From the NCBI GenBank assembly GCA_965217685.1, contig CBDCIZ010000003.1:4278001-4342000 (forward strand): a DNA stretch of 64,000 nt, read 5' to 3'. A program made the position numbers and the translations under genes. The notes beneath the pieces were generated by a model that ran no database searches, was not told where the DNA came from, and worked only from the letters and a program-made list of their open reading frames with translations. The stretch comes from Aurantimonas sp965217685. Its GTDB lineage: Bacteria > Pseudomonadota > Alphaproteobacteria > Rhizobiales > Rhizobiaceae. Positions 1 to 8,103 of this stretch are shown here, one piece after another (the stretch's first letter is position 1; every line of letters begins with the position of its first letter).

Positions 1-338
1 TCCTGGACCTTCTGCACTTTCTCGGCATGGGCCTCCGACAGCGAACCGCCGAGCACGGTGAAATCCTTGGCGAAGACGAAGACCGTGCGGCCGTTGACCG
101 TGCCCCAGCCGGTGACGACGCCGTCGCCGGGATAGTGCTGCTCGGCCATGCCGAAATCCGTCGCCCGATGCTGGACGAACATGTCGAACTCCTCGAAGGA
201 GCCCTGGTCGAGAAAAACGGTGAGCCGCTCGCGGGCGGTTAGCTTGCCCTTGGCGTGCTGGGCGTCGATGCGCTTTTGCCCGCCGCCCTCCCGTGCCTTG
301 TCACGCCGCGTTTCCAGTTCCGCCAGCATATCGCGCAT
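1..338 (-). CDS. pccB: Propionyl-CoA carboxylase beta subunit, N-terminal part (cut by window edge)
   Basis: Biotin-dependent carboxyltransferase subunit that moves CO2 from carboxybiotin to propionyl-CoA, giving methylmalonyl-CoA in the cytoplasm. About 112 N-terminal residues are present. They start MRDMLAELETRR, followed by GGGQKRI, GKLTARERL, FDMFVQHR, GVVTGWGTVNGR and FVFAKDFTVLGGSLSEAH, the ordered motifs of the acyl-CoA carboxylase carboxyltransferase N-terminal domain. The chosen ATG has GGGGAGA about 9 bases upstream. The rest of the gene runs off the left edge. The substrate is inferred from close resemblance to alphaproteobacterial PccB; another acyl-CoA carboxylase beta chain is possible. 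Confidence 0.9.
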   Translation of the reverse strand, partial: MRDMLAELETRRDKAREGGGQKRIDAQHAKGKLTARERLTVFLDQGSFEEFDMFVQHRATDFGMAEQHYPGDGVVTGWGTVNGRTVFVFAKDFTVLGGSLSEAHAEKVQKVQ

Positions 339-417
339 CGGATCGTCTCCCCCTGCCCCTTGAACGCTAAAGATCATTCGTCGCCTCCGGCGAGAACAGT
401 CCTCGAGCCTTGCATAG

Positions 418-1164
418 TCAGCTTTGGTCGTGGGGAAAAGCTTGGCATGCTTCGAGCAGCAAGGCCGCGACCCGCATTTCGTCCCAGCGCGCGGCACGAC
501 GGGTCATGGCTTCCTCGTCCTCGCCCCAGTGCTCGATGGTCCAGTCCTCGTCGAGATGGGCGAGCTGCCAAGCCTCTTCGGCCGAAAGCCGCCCGTCATT
601 CACCGCCATCGCCAGCAGCGCCGAACCGGTGAGCGTCGTCGCCTGATGCAGCGCGGCGACCTGGAACGGATCGGTGATCGCCGCAAGCCGCGTTCGAAAG
701 GCATCGAGCGAAGCTTTCGGCTGGGCGACAGGCATGACGCCCTCGGCCAGCACGAAGCGGCCGCCGAACGCCGCCTTCGCCCAGTCGAGGATCGGATTCC
801 ACATGACATTCTGTCGCTCGACCAGCCGCTCGGGTGCCGCGGCGCGGTAGAACAGGAGATCGGTCTCGATGAAGAAGCCGATGTCGTCGCGCACCGGGGC
901 GGGATCGCCGGCGATCGCCTCGATCACCGTGTTGGCGAGCCGCGTCATCGGCATGGTCGCCGGGTCGATTCGCTCGGTTTGTGCGTCCCACTCCTCGCGC
1001 AGGGCTTCGGCGGCCGCACGATGCGGCACCGACAGCGGCCTGCGTCCCGGCGTCTTCACCGGCCGACCGTCAAGGAGCACGCAAAAACCGCCCTCGGCCG
1101 GCTCCACCGTGACGGCCTTGTAGAAGCGCCTGGGCAACTCGGGACGGGCGTGAACGGATGACAT
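418..1164 (-). CDS. ATP12-family chaperone for F1-ATPase assembly
   Basis: 248 residues. The N-terminal motif LPRRFYKAVTVEP, then GGFCVLLDGRPVKTP and the downstream LAEEWDAQ-type segment (here LREEWDAQTERIDPATMPM), are typical of the ATP12 family. In mitochondria and alphaproteobacteria this family helps the alpha subunit assemble into the F1 sector of ATP synthase. The start is supported by AGGAG eight bases upstream; the same frame stays open much further upstream, but that stretch has no family similarity. The gene follows the HAD phosphatase and RluC-like genes, the order commonly seen in rhizobia. Confidence 0.9.
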   Translation of the reverse strand: MSSVHARPELPRRFYKAVTVEPAEGGFCVLLDGRPVKTPGRRPLSVPHRAAAEALREEWDAQTERIDPATMPMTRLANTVIEAIAGDPAPVRDDIGFFIETDLLFYRAAAPERLVERQNVMWNPILDWAKAAFGGRFVLAEGVMPVAQPKASLDAFRTRLAAITDPFQVAALHQATTLTGSALLAMAVNDGRLSAEEAWQLAHLDEDWTIEHWGEDEEAMTRRAARWDEMRVAALLLEACQAFPHDQS

Positions 1165-1265
1165 CGGGACAACTCCTGCCGGAATCGAAATGCGAGAATT
1201 CGGCTCCAACGTCTTCAAATGATTGTCGAGGTTGGCCTGCGTTGATTCGATCCGTGAAGACGAAC

Positions 1266-2000
1266 TCAGCCGGCGACCGGTCCGCTCGACGCTACGGCCC
1301 CGGCTTTTCCCTCGGCCGCAGCCGAGCCGCCGGCATCGCCGGCCAGCCAGCCGTCGATCGCCGCACCGAGCTCCTCGACCGTCCTGGCGACGGCGAAGGC
1401 ACCGGCCGCGAGCAGAGCCGGCGGCGCGAAAGTGCCCCATTCGACCCCCAGCGCAGAGGCACCGGCCGCCTTCGCCATCTGCATGTCGTAGATCGAATCG
1501 CCGACCACCAGCGCATCGGCCGGCGAAAGGCCGAGCACGCTGCAGCTTTCCAGCACCATGGCCGGGTCGGGCTTGGAGGCGCAATCGTCGGCGGTGCGCA
1601 CCACCGCGAACCAGTTCGTCATGCCATGGGTTTCGCAGATCGCATCGACGCCCCGGCGCGACTTGCCGGTGACCATGCCGACGCAAACGTTCTCGCGCGC
1701 CGCAAGATCGCGCACCAGCGCCTTCATCCCCGGAAACAGCGCCTCGCGAAACTTCGCATCCGAGCGCGCACCGCGAAAGATCGTGCGATAGGTTTCCGCC
1801 ATCCGCCCGATATCCTCGACGTTCGCGTCAGGCTTCAACTGCCCGATCGCGGTGTCGAGCGAAAGGCCGATGATCGCCCGCGTCTGCGAATCGAGCGGCA
1901 CCTCGAGGCCGTGCTTGACGAACACCATCCGCATGATCTCGCAGATCATCGCGCAGCTGTCGGCGACGGTGCCGTCGCAGTCGAAGAGGATCGCTTTCAT
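1266..2000 (-). CDS. HAD-superfamily hydrolase, phosphoglycolate phosphatase-like
   Basis: 244 residues. Motif I is DCDGTVADS at residues 6-14, with the nucleophile Asp and the acid-base Asp two residues later. MVTGKSRRG is motif II, SKPDPAMV carries the motif III lysine, and VVGDSIYDMQMAKAAG is motif IV with its acidic pair. A helical cap lies between motifs I and II, so this is HAD subfamily IA. Such enzymes remove phosphate from small metabolites; the substrate cannot be read from sequence. The start overlaps the stop of the RluC-like gene by one base (TGATG), indicating coupled translation. Confidence 0.88.
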   Translation of the reverse strand: MKAILFDCDGTVADSCAMICEIMRMVFVKHGLEVPLDSQTRAIIGLSLDTAIGQLKPDANVEDIGRMAETYRTIFRGARSDAKFREALFPGMKALVRDLAARENVCVGMVTGKSRRGVDAICETHGMTNWFAVVRTADDCASKPDPAMVLESCSVLGLSPADALVVGDSIYDMQMAKAAGASALGVEWGTFAPPALLAAGAFAVARTVEELGAAIDGWLAGDAGGSAAAEGKAGAVASSGPVAG

Positions 2001-2989
2001 CAGTCGCCCGTTGCCGATTCGTCGAAGCCGAAGAGGTTGAATGTCTGCACCATGTGCGGCGGAAGCGGCGCGACCTGATCGATAAAGCCGCCATTCGGAT
2101 GCGGGATGATGATGCGGCGCGCATGCAGATGCAGCCGTTTCTGGACGCCGCCGGGAAAATCCCAATTGGTGTCGTGCTCGAAATATTTCGGGTCGCCGAG
2201 GATCGGATGACCGATATGGGCGGCGTGAACGCGCAGCTGGTGGGTGCGCCCGGTATAGGGCTCCATCTCCAGCCAGGCGAAATTCTGCGCGACCTGGTCG
2301 ATGACCCGGTAGTGCGACAGGGCGTGGTCGGCGCCCTCCTCGCCGTGCCTGGCGACCCGCATGCGGTCGCCGTCCGGCGTCTGCTCCTTGACGAGATGGG
2401 TCGAGATGCGACCGTCGTCCTTCTTGGCCGGAACGCCCTTGACGATCGCCCAGTAGGTCTTCTTGGTGTCGCGCTCGCGAAATGCCTTGGTGAGCGCGGT
2501 CGCCGCGCCCCGCGTGCGCGCGACGACGAGGACGCCGGACGTGTCGCGGTCGAGCCGGTGGACCAGCCGCGGCTTCTCGCCCTTGCGATTGCGCCAGGCT
2601 TCCAGCATCGCGTCGACATGGCGCACGAGGCCCGAGCCGCCCTGGACGGCGAGGCCGGCCGGTTTGTTGAAGACGATGACCTTCTCGTCCTCGTAGATCA
2701 GCATCTGCGACAGCACGTCGTCGTCGCCGCGATGGCGCATGGTGTTGGTCGTGAGATGCCCGACCACCGGGCGCTTGGCATCCGTATCGATCGGCGGCAC
2801 GCGGATCATCTGGCCGGGTGCGACGCGCGTGTCGCTTTTGACCCGGCCACCATCGACGCGCACCTGGCCGGAACGCAGGAGCTTCTGCAGATGGCCGAAG
2901 CCGAGCCCCGGATAGTGGATCTTGAACCAGCGATCGAGGCGCAAGCCGGCCTCGTCGTCCTCGATCCGTCGCTGTTCGACCTCGGCCAT
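2000..2989 (-). CDS. RluA-family 23S rRNA pseudouridine synthase (RluC-like)
   Basis: 329 residues. An N-terminal S4 RNA-binding domain (GLRLDRWFKIHYPGL through QVRVDGGRV) is followed by the RluA catalytic domain with HRLDRDTSG at about residues 144-152, whose first Asp (about D147) is the nucleophile, and the later motif TGRTHQLRVH. It isomerises uridines in 23S rRNA; RluC is the closest well-studied type. A GTG at 3001 would add four residues (MLNT). The ATG at 2989 was chosen because alphaproteobacterial homologues begin near MAxVEQ and neither start has a clear ribosome-binding site. Confidence 0.9.
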   Translation of the reverse strand: MAEVEQRRIEDDEAGLRLDRWFKIHYPGLGFGHLQKLLRSGQVRVDGGRVKSDTRVAPGQMIRVPPIDTDAKRPVVGHLTTNTMRHRGDDDVLSQMLIYEDEKVIVFNKPAGLAVQGGSGLVRHVDAMLEAWRNRKGEKPRLVHRLDRDTSGVLVVARTRGAATALTKAFRERDTKKTYWAIVKGVPAKKDDGRISTHLVKEQTPDGDRMRVARHGEEGADHALSHYRVIDQVAQNFAWLEMEPYTGRTHQLRVHAAHIGHPILGDPKYFEHDTNWDFPGGVQKRLHLHARRIIIPHPNGGFIDQVAPLPPHMVQTFNLFGFDESATGD

Positions 2990-3160
2990 GGTGTTGAGCA
3001 CTCGTTGGTTGCGCCCGCTCGATGGTCGGCATCATGCCGCAGAAGCGAACGCAAAATCTGGAATGCTCTCTCCTACAGACGCAAGGCCCGCGCGGCAACG
3101 ACCGCGCGTTATGGTCGCGGCGGTCACAGCGGTCGTGCGTCTGAAACCTGATGTGCCATC

Positions 3161-3188
3161 GAAGCTTCTACGAGGAAGCTTCTACGAG
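3161..3188. repeat. Tandem duplication of a 14-bp unit
   Basis: The 14-mer GAAGCTTCTACGAG is present twice head to tail, in the intergenic stretch between the RluC-like gene and the downstream end of the hydroxylase-like gene. It has no visible function and is probably a replication-slippage product. Confidence 0.7.
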
Positions 3189-3218
3189 GACCTCGGCTTC
3201 TGGCTTCCGCGATTGAGA

Positions 3219-4052
3219 TCAAGCAGCGTTTCCGGCCGGCTTGCCACGGCGGTCGATCATTTTCCAGTTCTTGTAGAACGCCGCCTTGAGCTTTTCGGCC
3301 ACCGCTGAGACGCCGATCAGCAGCGTCGACAGAACCCGCGGCACCGGGCTTGGCCGGATGATGTCCATGAAGACGTTGTAGCGACGCGTTTCGACCTCGT
3401 TGACCGAGCGATGGAACAGCGTGTCGTCGAAAATGTAGAGCGGGTCGTCGCGCCACAGATGCCGGCGCCCATTGCATTCAATGAAGACCCTGTCGCTGTC
3501 CGCCGGCTTCAGATTGAGCAGGATACGAAGGGTCAGGCGCAGCGGCCCGTAATGCCAGGTCGTCGATTCCTTGCCGGAGAACACCGACACGGCGATCGTC
3601 CTGACGTATTTGAAGTCGCGATCGAACTCCGGGACATTGTCGACAAAGCGCTTGCCGTACCATTGGTAGACATACATGCCGCGCCGACCCTCGGCGAATT
3701 GCAGATCGATGTCGGCGATGATCTCATCCTTGCGGGCCCGGAACGTGTCAAGAACGGTGTCGATCTCGGCGCGCCATTCCTGCGGAAAGTCCTCGCGCTT
3801 CCAGACGCCGGGATTGCGGTAACTGATGAGGTCGACGATCAGGTTGAAGGGCGACAGCAACCAGGTCGGAATGCCGTTGCCCATAAAATAGCGCCTGAAC
3901 ATCAGGCCGGTCTTGCCCTTGTTGCGCCAGATGTCGATCAGCCCGGCGACGATCCAGATGGTGGCGATGACGGGCACGAACCAGAACGCCAGGATCACGA
4001 CGGGAATGGCGATCGCGAAGCGTCGAATCGCCTTTTGCTGCTTGCGGGTCAT
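3219..4052 (-). CDS. Aspartyl/asparaginyl beta-hydroxylase-domain membrane protein (LpxO-like dioxygenase)
   Basis: 277 residues. Residues 9-42 hold one or two hydrophobic membrane segments, followed by a cytoplasmic Fe(II)/2-oxoglutarate dioxygenase-like domain. Candidate iron ligands are H167 in TWHYGPLRLTLR and H214 in FDDTLFHRSVNE, and R223/R224 could bind 2-oxoglutarate; the spacing fits the aspartyl/asparaginyl beta-hydroxylase family. That family includes LpxO, which 2-hydroxylates a lipid A acyl chain, and the N-terminal membrane anchor fits that role, but lipid A as substrate is inference. The gene interrupts the usual neighbourhood of crcB and the RluC-like gene. ATG chosen; AGGA lies rather far upstream. 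Confidence 0.78.
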   Translation of the reverse strand: MTRKQQKAIRRFAIAIPVVILAFWFVPVIATIWIVAGLIDIWRNKGKTGLMFRRYFMGNGIPTWLLSPFNLIVDLISYRNPGVWKREDFPQEWRAEIDTVLDTFRARKDEIIADIDLQFAEGRRGMYVYQWYGKRFVDNVPEFDRDFKYVRTIAVSVFSGKESTTWHYGPLRLTLRILLNLKPADSDRVFIECNGRRHLWRDDPLYIFDDTLFHRSVNEVETRRYNVFMDIIRPSPVPRVLSTLLIGVSAVAEKLKAAFYKNWKMIDRRGKPAGNAA

Positions 4053-4097
4053 CGGGTGTCGTCATCCTGTCGTGAGACGCGAGATCGGACCGAGATC

Positions 4098-4265
4098 TCA
4101 CGTCAGTGCGCCCTGAAGGGTCGTTGCGAAAATCGTTCGGAAGACGCCGGCGTGCCGCCCTAGGCTCTCATAGTTTTGCAGTTCGGCAAAACAAGCCTGT
4201 GTGCATATATCGGGCGGAAACACGGCGATCACGCCGAATTGGGTGGGGCGGGTATCGACCACCAT
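4098..4265 (-). CDS. Doubtful 55-residue ORF overlapping the crcB stop codon
   Basis: The ATG overlaps the crcB stop codon by one base (TGATG) and opens a 55-codon frame that ends 45 bases before the hydroxylase-like gene. The product starts MVVDTRPTQFG, has three cysteines and no membrane segment or family I recognise. About one third of its codons end in A or T, clearly more than in neighbouring genes, which argues against it being a long-established gene. It is listed because the overlap is of the coupled type, but a chance frame is the more likely explanation. Confidence 0.2.
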   Translation of the reverse strand: MVVDTRPTQFGVIAVFPPDICTQACFAELQNYESLGRHAGVFRTIFATTLQGALT

Positions 4266-4642
4266 CAAACCAGAGCGCGGCCGAGCGCCATGCCGCCGAA
4301 AAGCGCGGCGATTCCGACGAAAACCGATCCCGCCACGTAGAGAAAAGCCAGCCCGGTCGCGCCGCGCTCCAGCAGGACGACGGCGTCGAGCGAGAAAGAC
4401 GAGAAGGTGGTGAAGCCGCCGAGAAAGCCGGTGGCGACGAACAGGCGCGCCTCGTTGGTGACGCCGTAACGCCGGGCCAGCGCCTCGATGAAGAGACCCA
4501 TCAGAAACGAGCCGACGACGTTGACGAAGGCCGTGCCCCAGGGAAAGTCGGGGCCCAGCAGTCGCATCGCGGCCATGCCCGACAGATGCCGAAGGCCTGC
4601 GCCGATGGCGCCGCCAGCGGCGACGAGAAGCAGATGGTACAT
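4265..4642 (-). CDS. crcB: Fluoride ion channel CrcB/Fluc
   Basis: 125 residues, the normal length of a single-domain Fluc subunit that works as a dual-topology dimer exporting fluoride across the inner membrane. It shows four hydrophobic segments and the family motifs GGAIGAGLRH near the N-terminus, GTAFVNVVGSF at about residues 36-46 with the pore Asn, and GFLGGFTTFSSFSLD at about 71-85 with the Phe box and Na+-site region. The region upstream does not match the fluoride riboswitch consensus. crcB normally precedes the RluC-like gene in rhizobia; here the hydroxylase-like gene lies between them. Confidence 0.95.
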   Translation of the reverse strand: MYHLLLVAAGGAIGAGLRHLSGMAAMRLLGPDFPWGTAFVNVVGSFLMGLFIEALARRYGVTNEARLFVATGFLGGFTTFSSFSLDAVVLLERGATGLAFLYVAGSVFVGIAALFGGMALGRALV

Positions 4643-4752
4643 GCGTGGGCGTCTCGAAGATCTGGTTTTGCTTCACGGTCGGCCACCGGGCCGGGTCGAA
4701 AGCCACCTCCGGCCGGGTGAGGACCATTCCCTGTCGCTCTCGGCATAAACGC

Positions 4753-4800
4753 AAAAGGCAGGACGTGCCAGAGGACCGAAATCCCGTGTCACGCCCTGCC
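4753..4800 (-). terminator. Rho-independent terminator after the BCCT transporter gene
   Basis: On the minus strand, arms of GGCAGG and CGTG pair with CACG and CCTGCC across one mismatch, with a loop of about 22 bases, and TTTT follows directly. It lies about 60 bases past the stop codon of the BCCT gene. Confidence 0.65.
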
Positions 4801-4858
4801 CGCCTTTCGCCTGGGTCCGATCACCGTTCGCCGCGGGCGGGGTGAGCGGACCGATATC

Positions 4859-6483
4859 CTACTCCGCCGCCTGAGCCCGGGCCTCGGCCTTCGCCTTTTG
4901 CAGGAAGGGCTGCTTGTGTTCCGATTGCAGGCCGCGGAAGGTCGACCAGCATAAGAGCAGAAGCAGGAAGGCGAAGGGAAAACCCGTCGCGATCGCCGCA
5001 CCCTGCAACGCCGCAAGGCCGCCACCGATCAAAAGCACGATTGCCACCAATCCCTCGAAAGCCGCCCAGAAGATACGCTGCGGCACCGGAGCGTCGACCT
5101 TGCCGCCGGCGGTGATCGAGTCGATCACCAGCGATCCCGAGTCCGACGACGTCACGAAGAACACGATGACGAGGACGATCCCGATGAACGAGGTGATCGA
5201 GGCGAAAGCGGCAGCTGGCCGAGCATCGCGAACAGCTTGACCGAAAGATCCGCCTCGACGATGCCGTTGAAGCCGCCGATCGTCTCCGTCAAGGCCGTAC
5301 CACCGAAGATCGTCATCCAGATCACCGAGACGATGGTCGGAATGATGAGAACGCAGGTGACGAACTCGCGCACGGTTCGGCCGCGCGATACGCGGGCGAT
5401 GAACATGCCGACGAAGGGTGACCAGCTCATCCACCAGGCCCAGTAGAAGGTCGTCCAGCCGGTCCGGTAGCCGTCGTCGCCGCGACCGAACGGGTTCGAC
5501 AACGGTATGATCTCGCGCATGTAGGCGACCGAGTTGGCCCAGAAGCCCTGAATGAGGTCCATGGTCGGACCGACCGCGAAGATGAACACGAGGAGAAGCA
5601 TGGCCAGCGCCATGTTGATTTCGGACAAAAGCTTCACGCCGCTGTCGAGGCCCGCGACGACCGAACCCAACGCGACGCAGGTGATGAGAACAATCAGCAC
5701 GACCTTCGTCGTCAGCGTGTCCGGCACACCGAACAGGTAGTTGAGGCCCGAAGTCGCCTGCTCGGCGCCGAAACCGAGCGAGGTCGCAAGGCCGAACAGC
5801 GTCGCGAAGACCGCCAGCGTATCGATGATGTGGCCCGTCCAGCCCCAGACCCGATCGCCGAACAGCGGATAAAACGCCGACCGCATGGTCAGCGGCAGGC
5901 CCCAATTGTAGCTGAAGAAGGCGAGCGCAAGCCCGACGACCGCGTAGATCGCCCAGGGATGCAACGCCCAATGGTAGATCGTCGCGGCCATGCCGAGACG
6001 ACGTGAGGCCTCCGCGTCACCGACCGCGCCCATCAGCGGTGCATCGGCGCCTCCTGCGAGCGATGTCGAGAAGTGGGTGACCGGCTCGGAGACGCCGTAA
6101 AACATCAGGCCGATGCCCATGCCGGCGGCGAAAAGCATGGCGAACCAGCCGAAATAACCGTAATCCGGCCGCGCATCCTTGCCGCCGAGGCGGATCGCGC
6201 CGTAGGGCGAGAGAACCAGGAACAGACAGAACAGCACGAAGACATTGCCGGCGATGATGAACACCCAGTCGAAGGTCGAGGTGATCGCCGGACGCAACCA
6301 ACCGAAGAATTCGTCCGTCATCGTCGGGAACAGGAGGGTCAGCGCCACGAACAGGATGATCAGCCCGGCCGAAATCGGGAACACCGGATTGTGGATATCG
6401 AGCCCGTATCGCTGAAGGTTGTCCTGACCGACCTCGTATTCGGTGACGGAATGGTGGGCCAACTGGCCTTCTTCTAGACTCAT
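4859..6483 (-). pseudogene. BCCT-family betaine/choline/carnitine transporter, frameshifted
   Basis: Sodium- or proton-coupled uptake of quaternary-amine osmolytes is the family role. From the ATG at 6483 (GAGG six bases upstream) the frame gives a clean BCCT protein with MGIGLMFYGVSEPVTHF and the signature run of FYWAWWMSWSPFVG and FIARVSRGRTVREFV. Around 5201-5218 homology jumps to another frame, which carries the remainder (ASITSFIGIVLV, FFVTSSDSGSLVIDS, the last membrane segments and a basic tail) to the stop at 4859. Adding one base restores about 541 residues, a normal BCCT length. This is either a real single-base loss, making the gene a recent pseudogene, or a sequencing or assembly error. 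No strong slippery sequence is obvious there. Confidence 0.85.
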
Positions 6484-6719
6484 CGGTGCCTCGTTCGTTG
6501 GTTGTGCGTCTGGCCGGACAGGCCGAAAGAGGCGATCGTGAGTGCGATGCCTTCCGACGGACCGGGTATGCCATGAAACGTGGCGGACCGCACGAAACCC
6601 GAAGGGTGAATGGCCGACCGCCTGGAAGGACCGAGCCCCGTCCGAAACTTGAGCCCGTCTTTTCAGTGCCACAATTGTTGCGCGTCGAGGCGGACAAGGC
6701 AACTGCTCGTCAGAAAGAT

Positions 6720-8102
6720 TTAATTCTCGTCCCCCGGTGGGGTTTTTCGGCGTCGCTCCCGGCGAAGACGCGCCCACTGTTCCATGCGTTCGAAGAGCGC
6801 GGCCTCGGCGCCGCGTTCGGTCGGCCGATAGAAGCTCCGGCGGTCGAGGCTTTCGGGGAAATAGTCCTGCCCGGAAAAGGCATCGGGTGCGTCGTGGTCG
6901 TAACGATAGCCGGCGCCGTAGTCCTCGTCCTTCATCAGCTTGGTCGGCGCGTTGAGGATATGCTTGGGCGGCAGCAGCGAGCCGTGCTCCCTGGCCGCAA
7001 GCATCGCCGCCTTGTAGGCGACGTAGACGGCGTTGGATTTCGGCGCCGCGGCGAGATAAACGGTCGCCTCCGCCAGCGCCAGTTCCCCTTCCGGCGAACC
7101 GAGATAGTCGTAGGCGTCCTTGGCCGCAAGCGCGATCTGCAAGGCGCGCGGATCGGCGAGGCCGATATCCTCCGACGCCATGCGCACCAGCCGACGGCCG
7201 AGATAGAGCGGGTTCTCGCCCGCATCGAGCATGCGGCAGAGCCAGTAGAGCGCCGCGTCCGGGTCCGAGCCGCGCACCGATTTGTGCAGCGCCGAAATCA
7301 GATTGTAGTGGCCGTCCTGGCCCTTGTCGTAGATCGGCGCGCGGCGCTGGACGATCTCCTGCAGGCCGTTCGCGTCGAAGGTCTCGCCCCGCCGCGAGGC
7401 GCGCCAGACCTCCTCCGCAAGCGTCAGGATCGCCCGCCCATCGCCATCGGCCATGCGCACGAGAACCGCCCTCGCCTCTTCGTCGAGCGGCAGCGCTCGA
7501 CCCTCGATCGCCTCTGCCCGCTCGACGAGATGCAGGAGGCTTTCAGGACCATGCGATCTGAAGGTGAGAACGCGCGCCCTGGACAGAAGCGCCGCGTTCA
7601 ACTCGAAGGAAGGGTTCTCGGTCGTCGCTCCGACGAGCACCACCGTACCGTCTTCCATCACCGGCAGGAAACTGTCCTGCTGGGCACGATTGAAACGATG
7701 GATCTCGTCGACGAAGAGCAGCGTGCGGCGGCCGTTGGGGCGGCGCAATCGCGCCGATTCGAAGACCTTCTTCAGATCGGCGACGCCGGAGAAGATCGCC
7801 GAGATCTGCTCGAAGGCGTAGTCGACCTCGCCGGCGAGCAATCGCGCGACAGTCGTCTTGCCCGTGCCGGGCGGCCCCCAGAAGATCATCGAGCCCAGGC
7901 TGTCAGCGGCAAGCATGCGCGACAGGACGCCGTCCTCGCCGGTCAGATGCTCCTGGCCGACGACCTCCGACAAGGTGCGCGGCCGCAGCCGGTCGGCGAG
8001 TGGCCGCGAGCGATCGTCGCGCGGCAGCGCGGCCACCGAATGGTCGTCACGTGCGGAGAGTTTTGCGGATTTCGGCTCGGGGGTCCCGAAAAGGTCGCCC
8101 AC
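6720..8102 (-). CDS. rarA: Replication-associated recombination protein A (RarA/MgsA AAA+ ATPase)
   Basis: 460 residues. It is a AAA+ clamp-loader-like ATPase acting at stalled replication forks with SSB. Walker A GPPGTGKT is at about 76-83 and Walker B LLFVDEIHRF at about 128-137. ATTENPSFELN is the sensor 1 region, followed by the MgsA C-terminal tetramerisation region containing YDYLGSPEGEL and LPPKHILNAPTKLMK. The start is a GTG one base after the stop of the Do-protease gene, so the two are probably co-transcribed and translationally linked. The N-terminal motif MGDLFG resembles other RarA starts. Confidence 0.93.
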   Translation of the reverse strand: MGDLFGTPEPKSAKLSARDDHSVAALPRDDRSRPLADRLRPRTLSEVVGQEHLTGEDGVLSRMLAADSLGSMIFWGPPGTGKTTVARLLAGEVDYAFEQISAIFSGVADLKKVFESARLRRPNGRRTLLFVDEIHRFNRAQQDSFLPVMEDGTVVLVGATTENPSFELNAALLSRARVLTFRSHGPESLLHLVERAEAIEGRALPLDEEARAVLVRMADGDGRAILTLAEEVWRASRRGETFDANGLQEIVQRRAPIYDKGQDGHYNLISALHKSVRGSDPDAALYWLCRMLDAGENPLYLGRRLVRMASEDIGLADPRALQIALAAKDAYDYLGSPEGELALAEATVYLAAAPKSNAVYVAYKAAMLAAREHGSLLPPKHILNAPTKLMKDEDYGAGYRYDHDAPDAFSGQDYFPESLDRRSFYRPTERGAEAALFERMEQWARLRRERRRKTPPGDEN

Positions 8103-8103
8103 C

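Noticed and set aside
4643..4800. Possible fluoride riboswitch upstream of crcB
   Set aside because: The conserved fluoride-aptamer segments are not present on the minus strand; the only structure seen is the terminator of the upstream BCCT gene.
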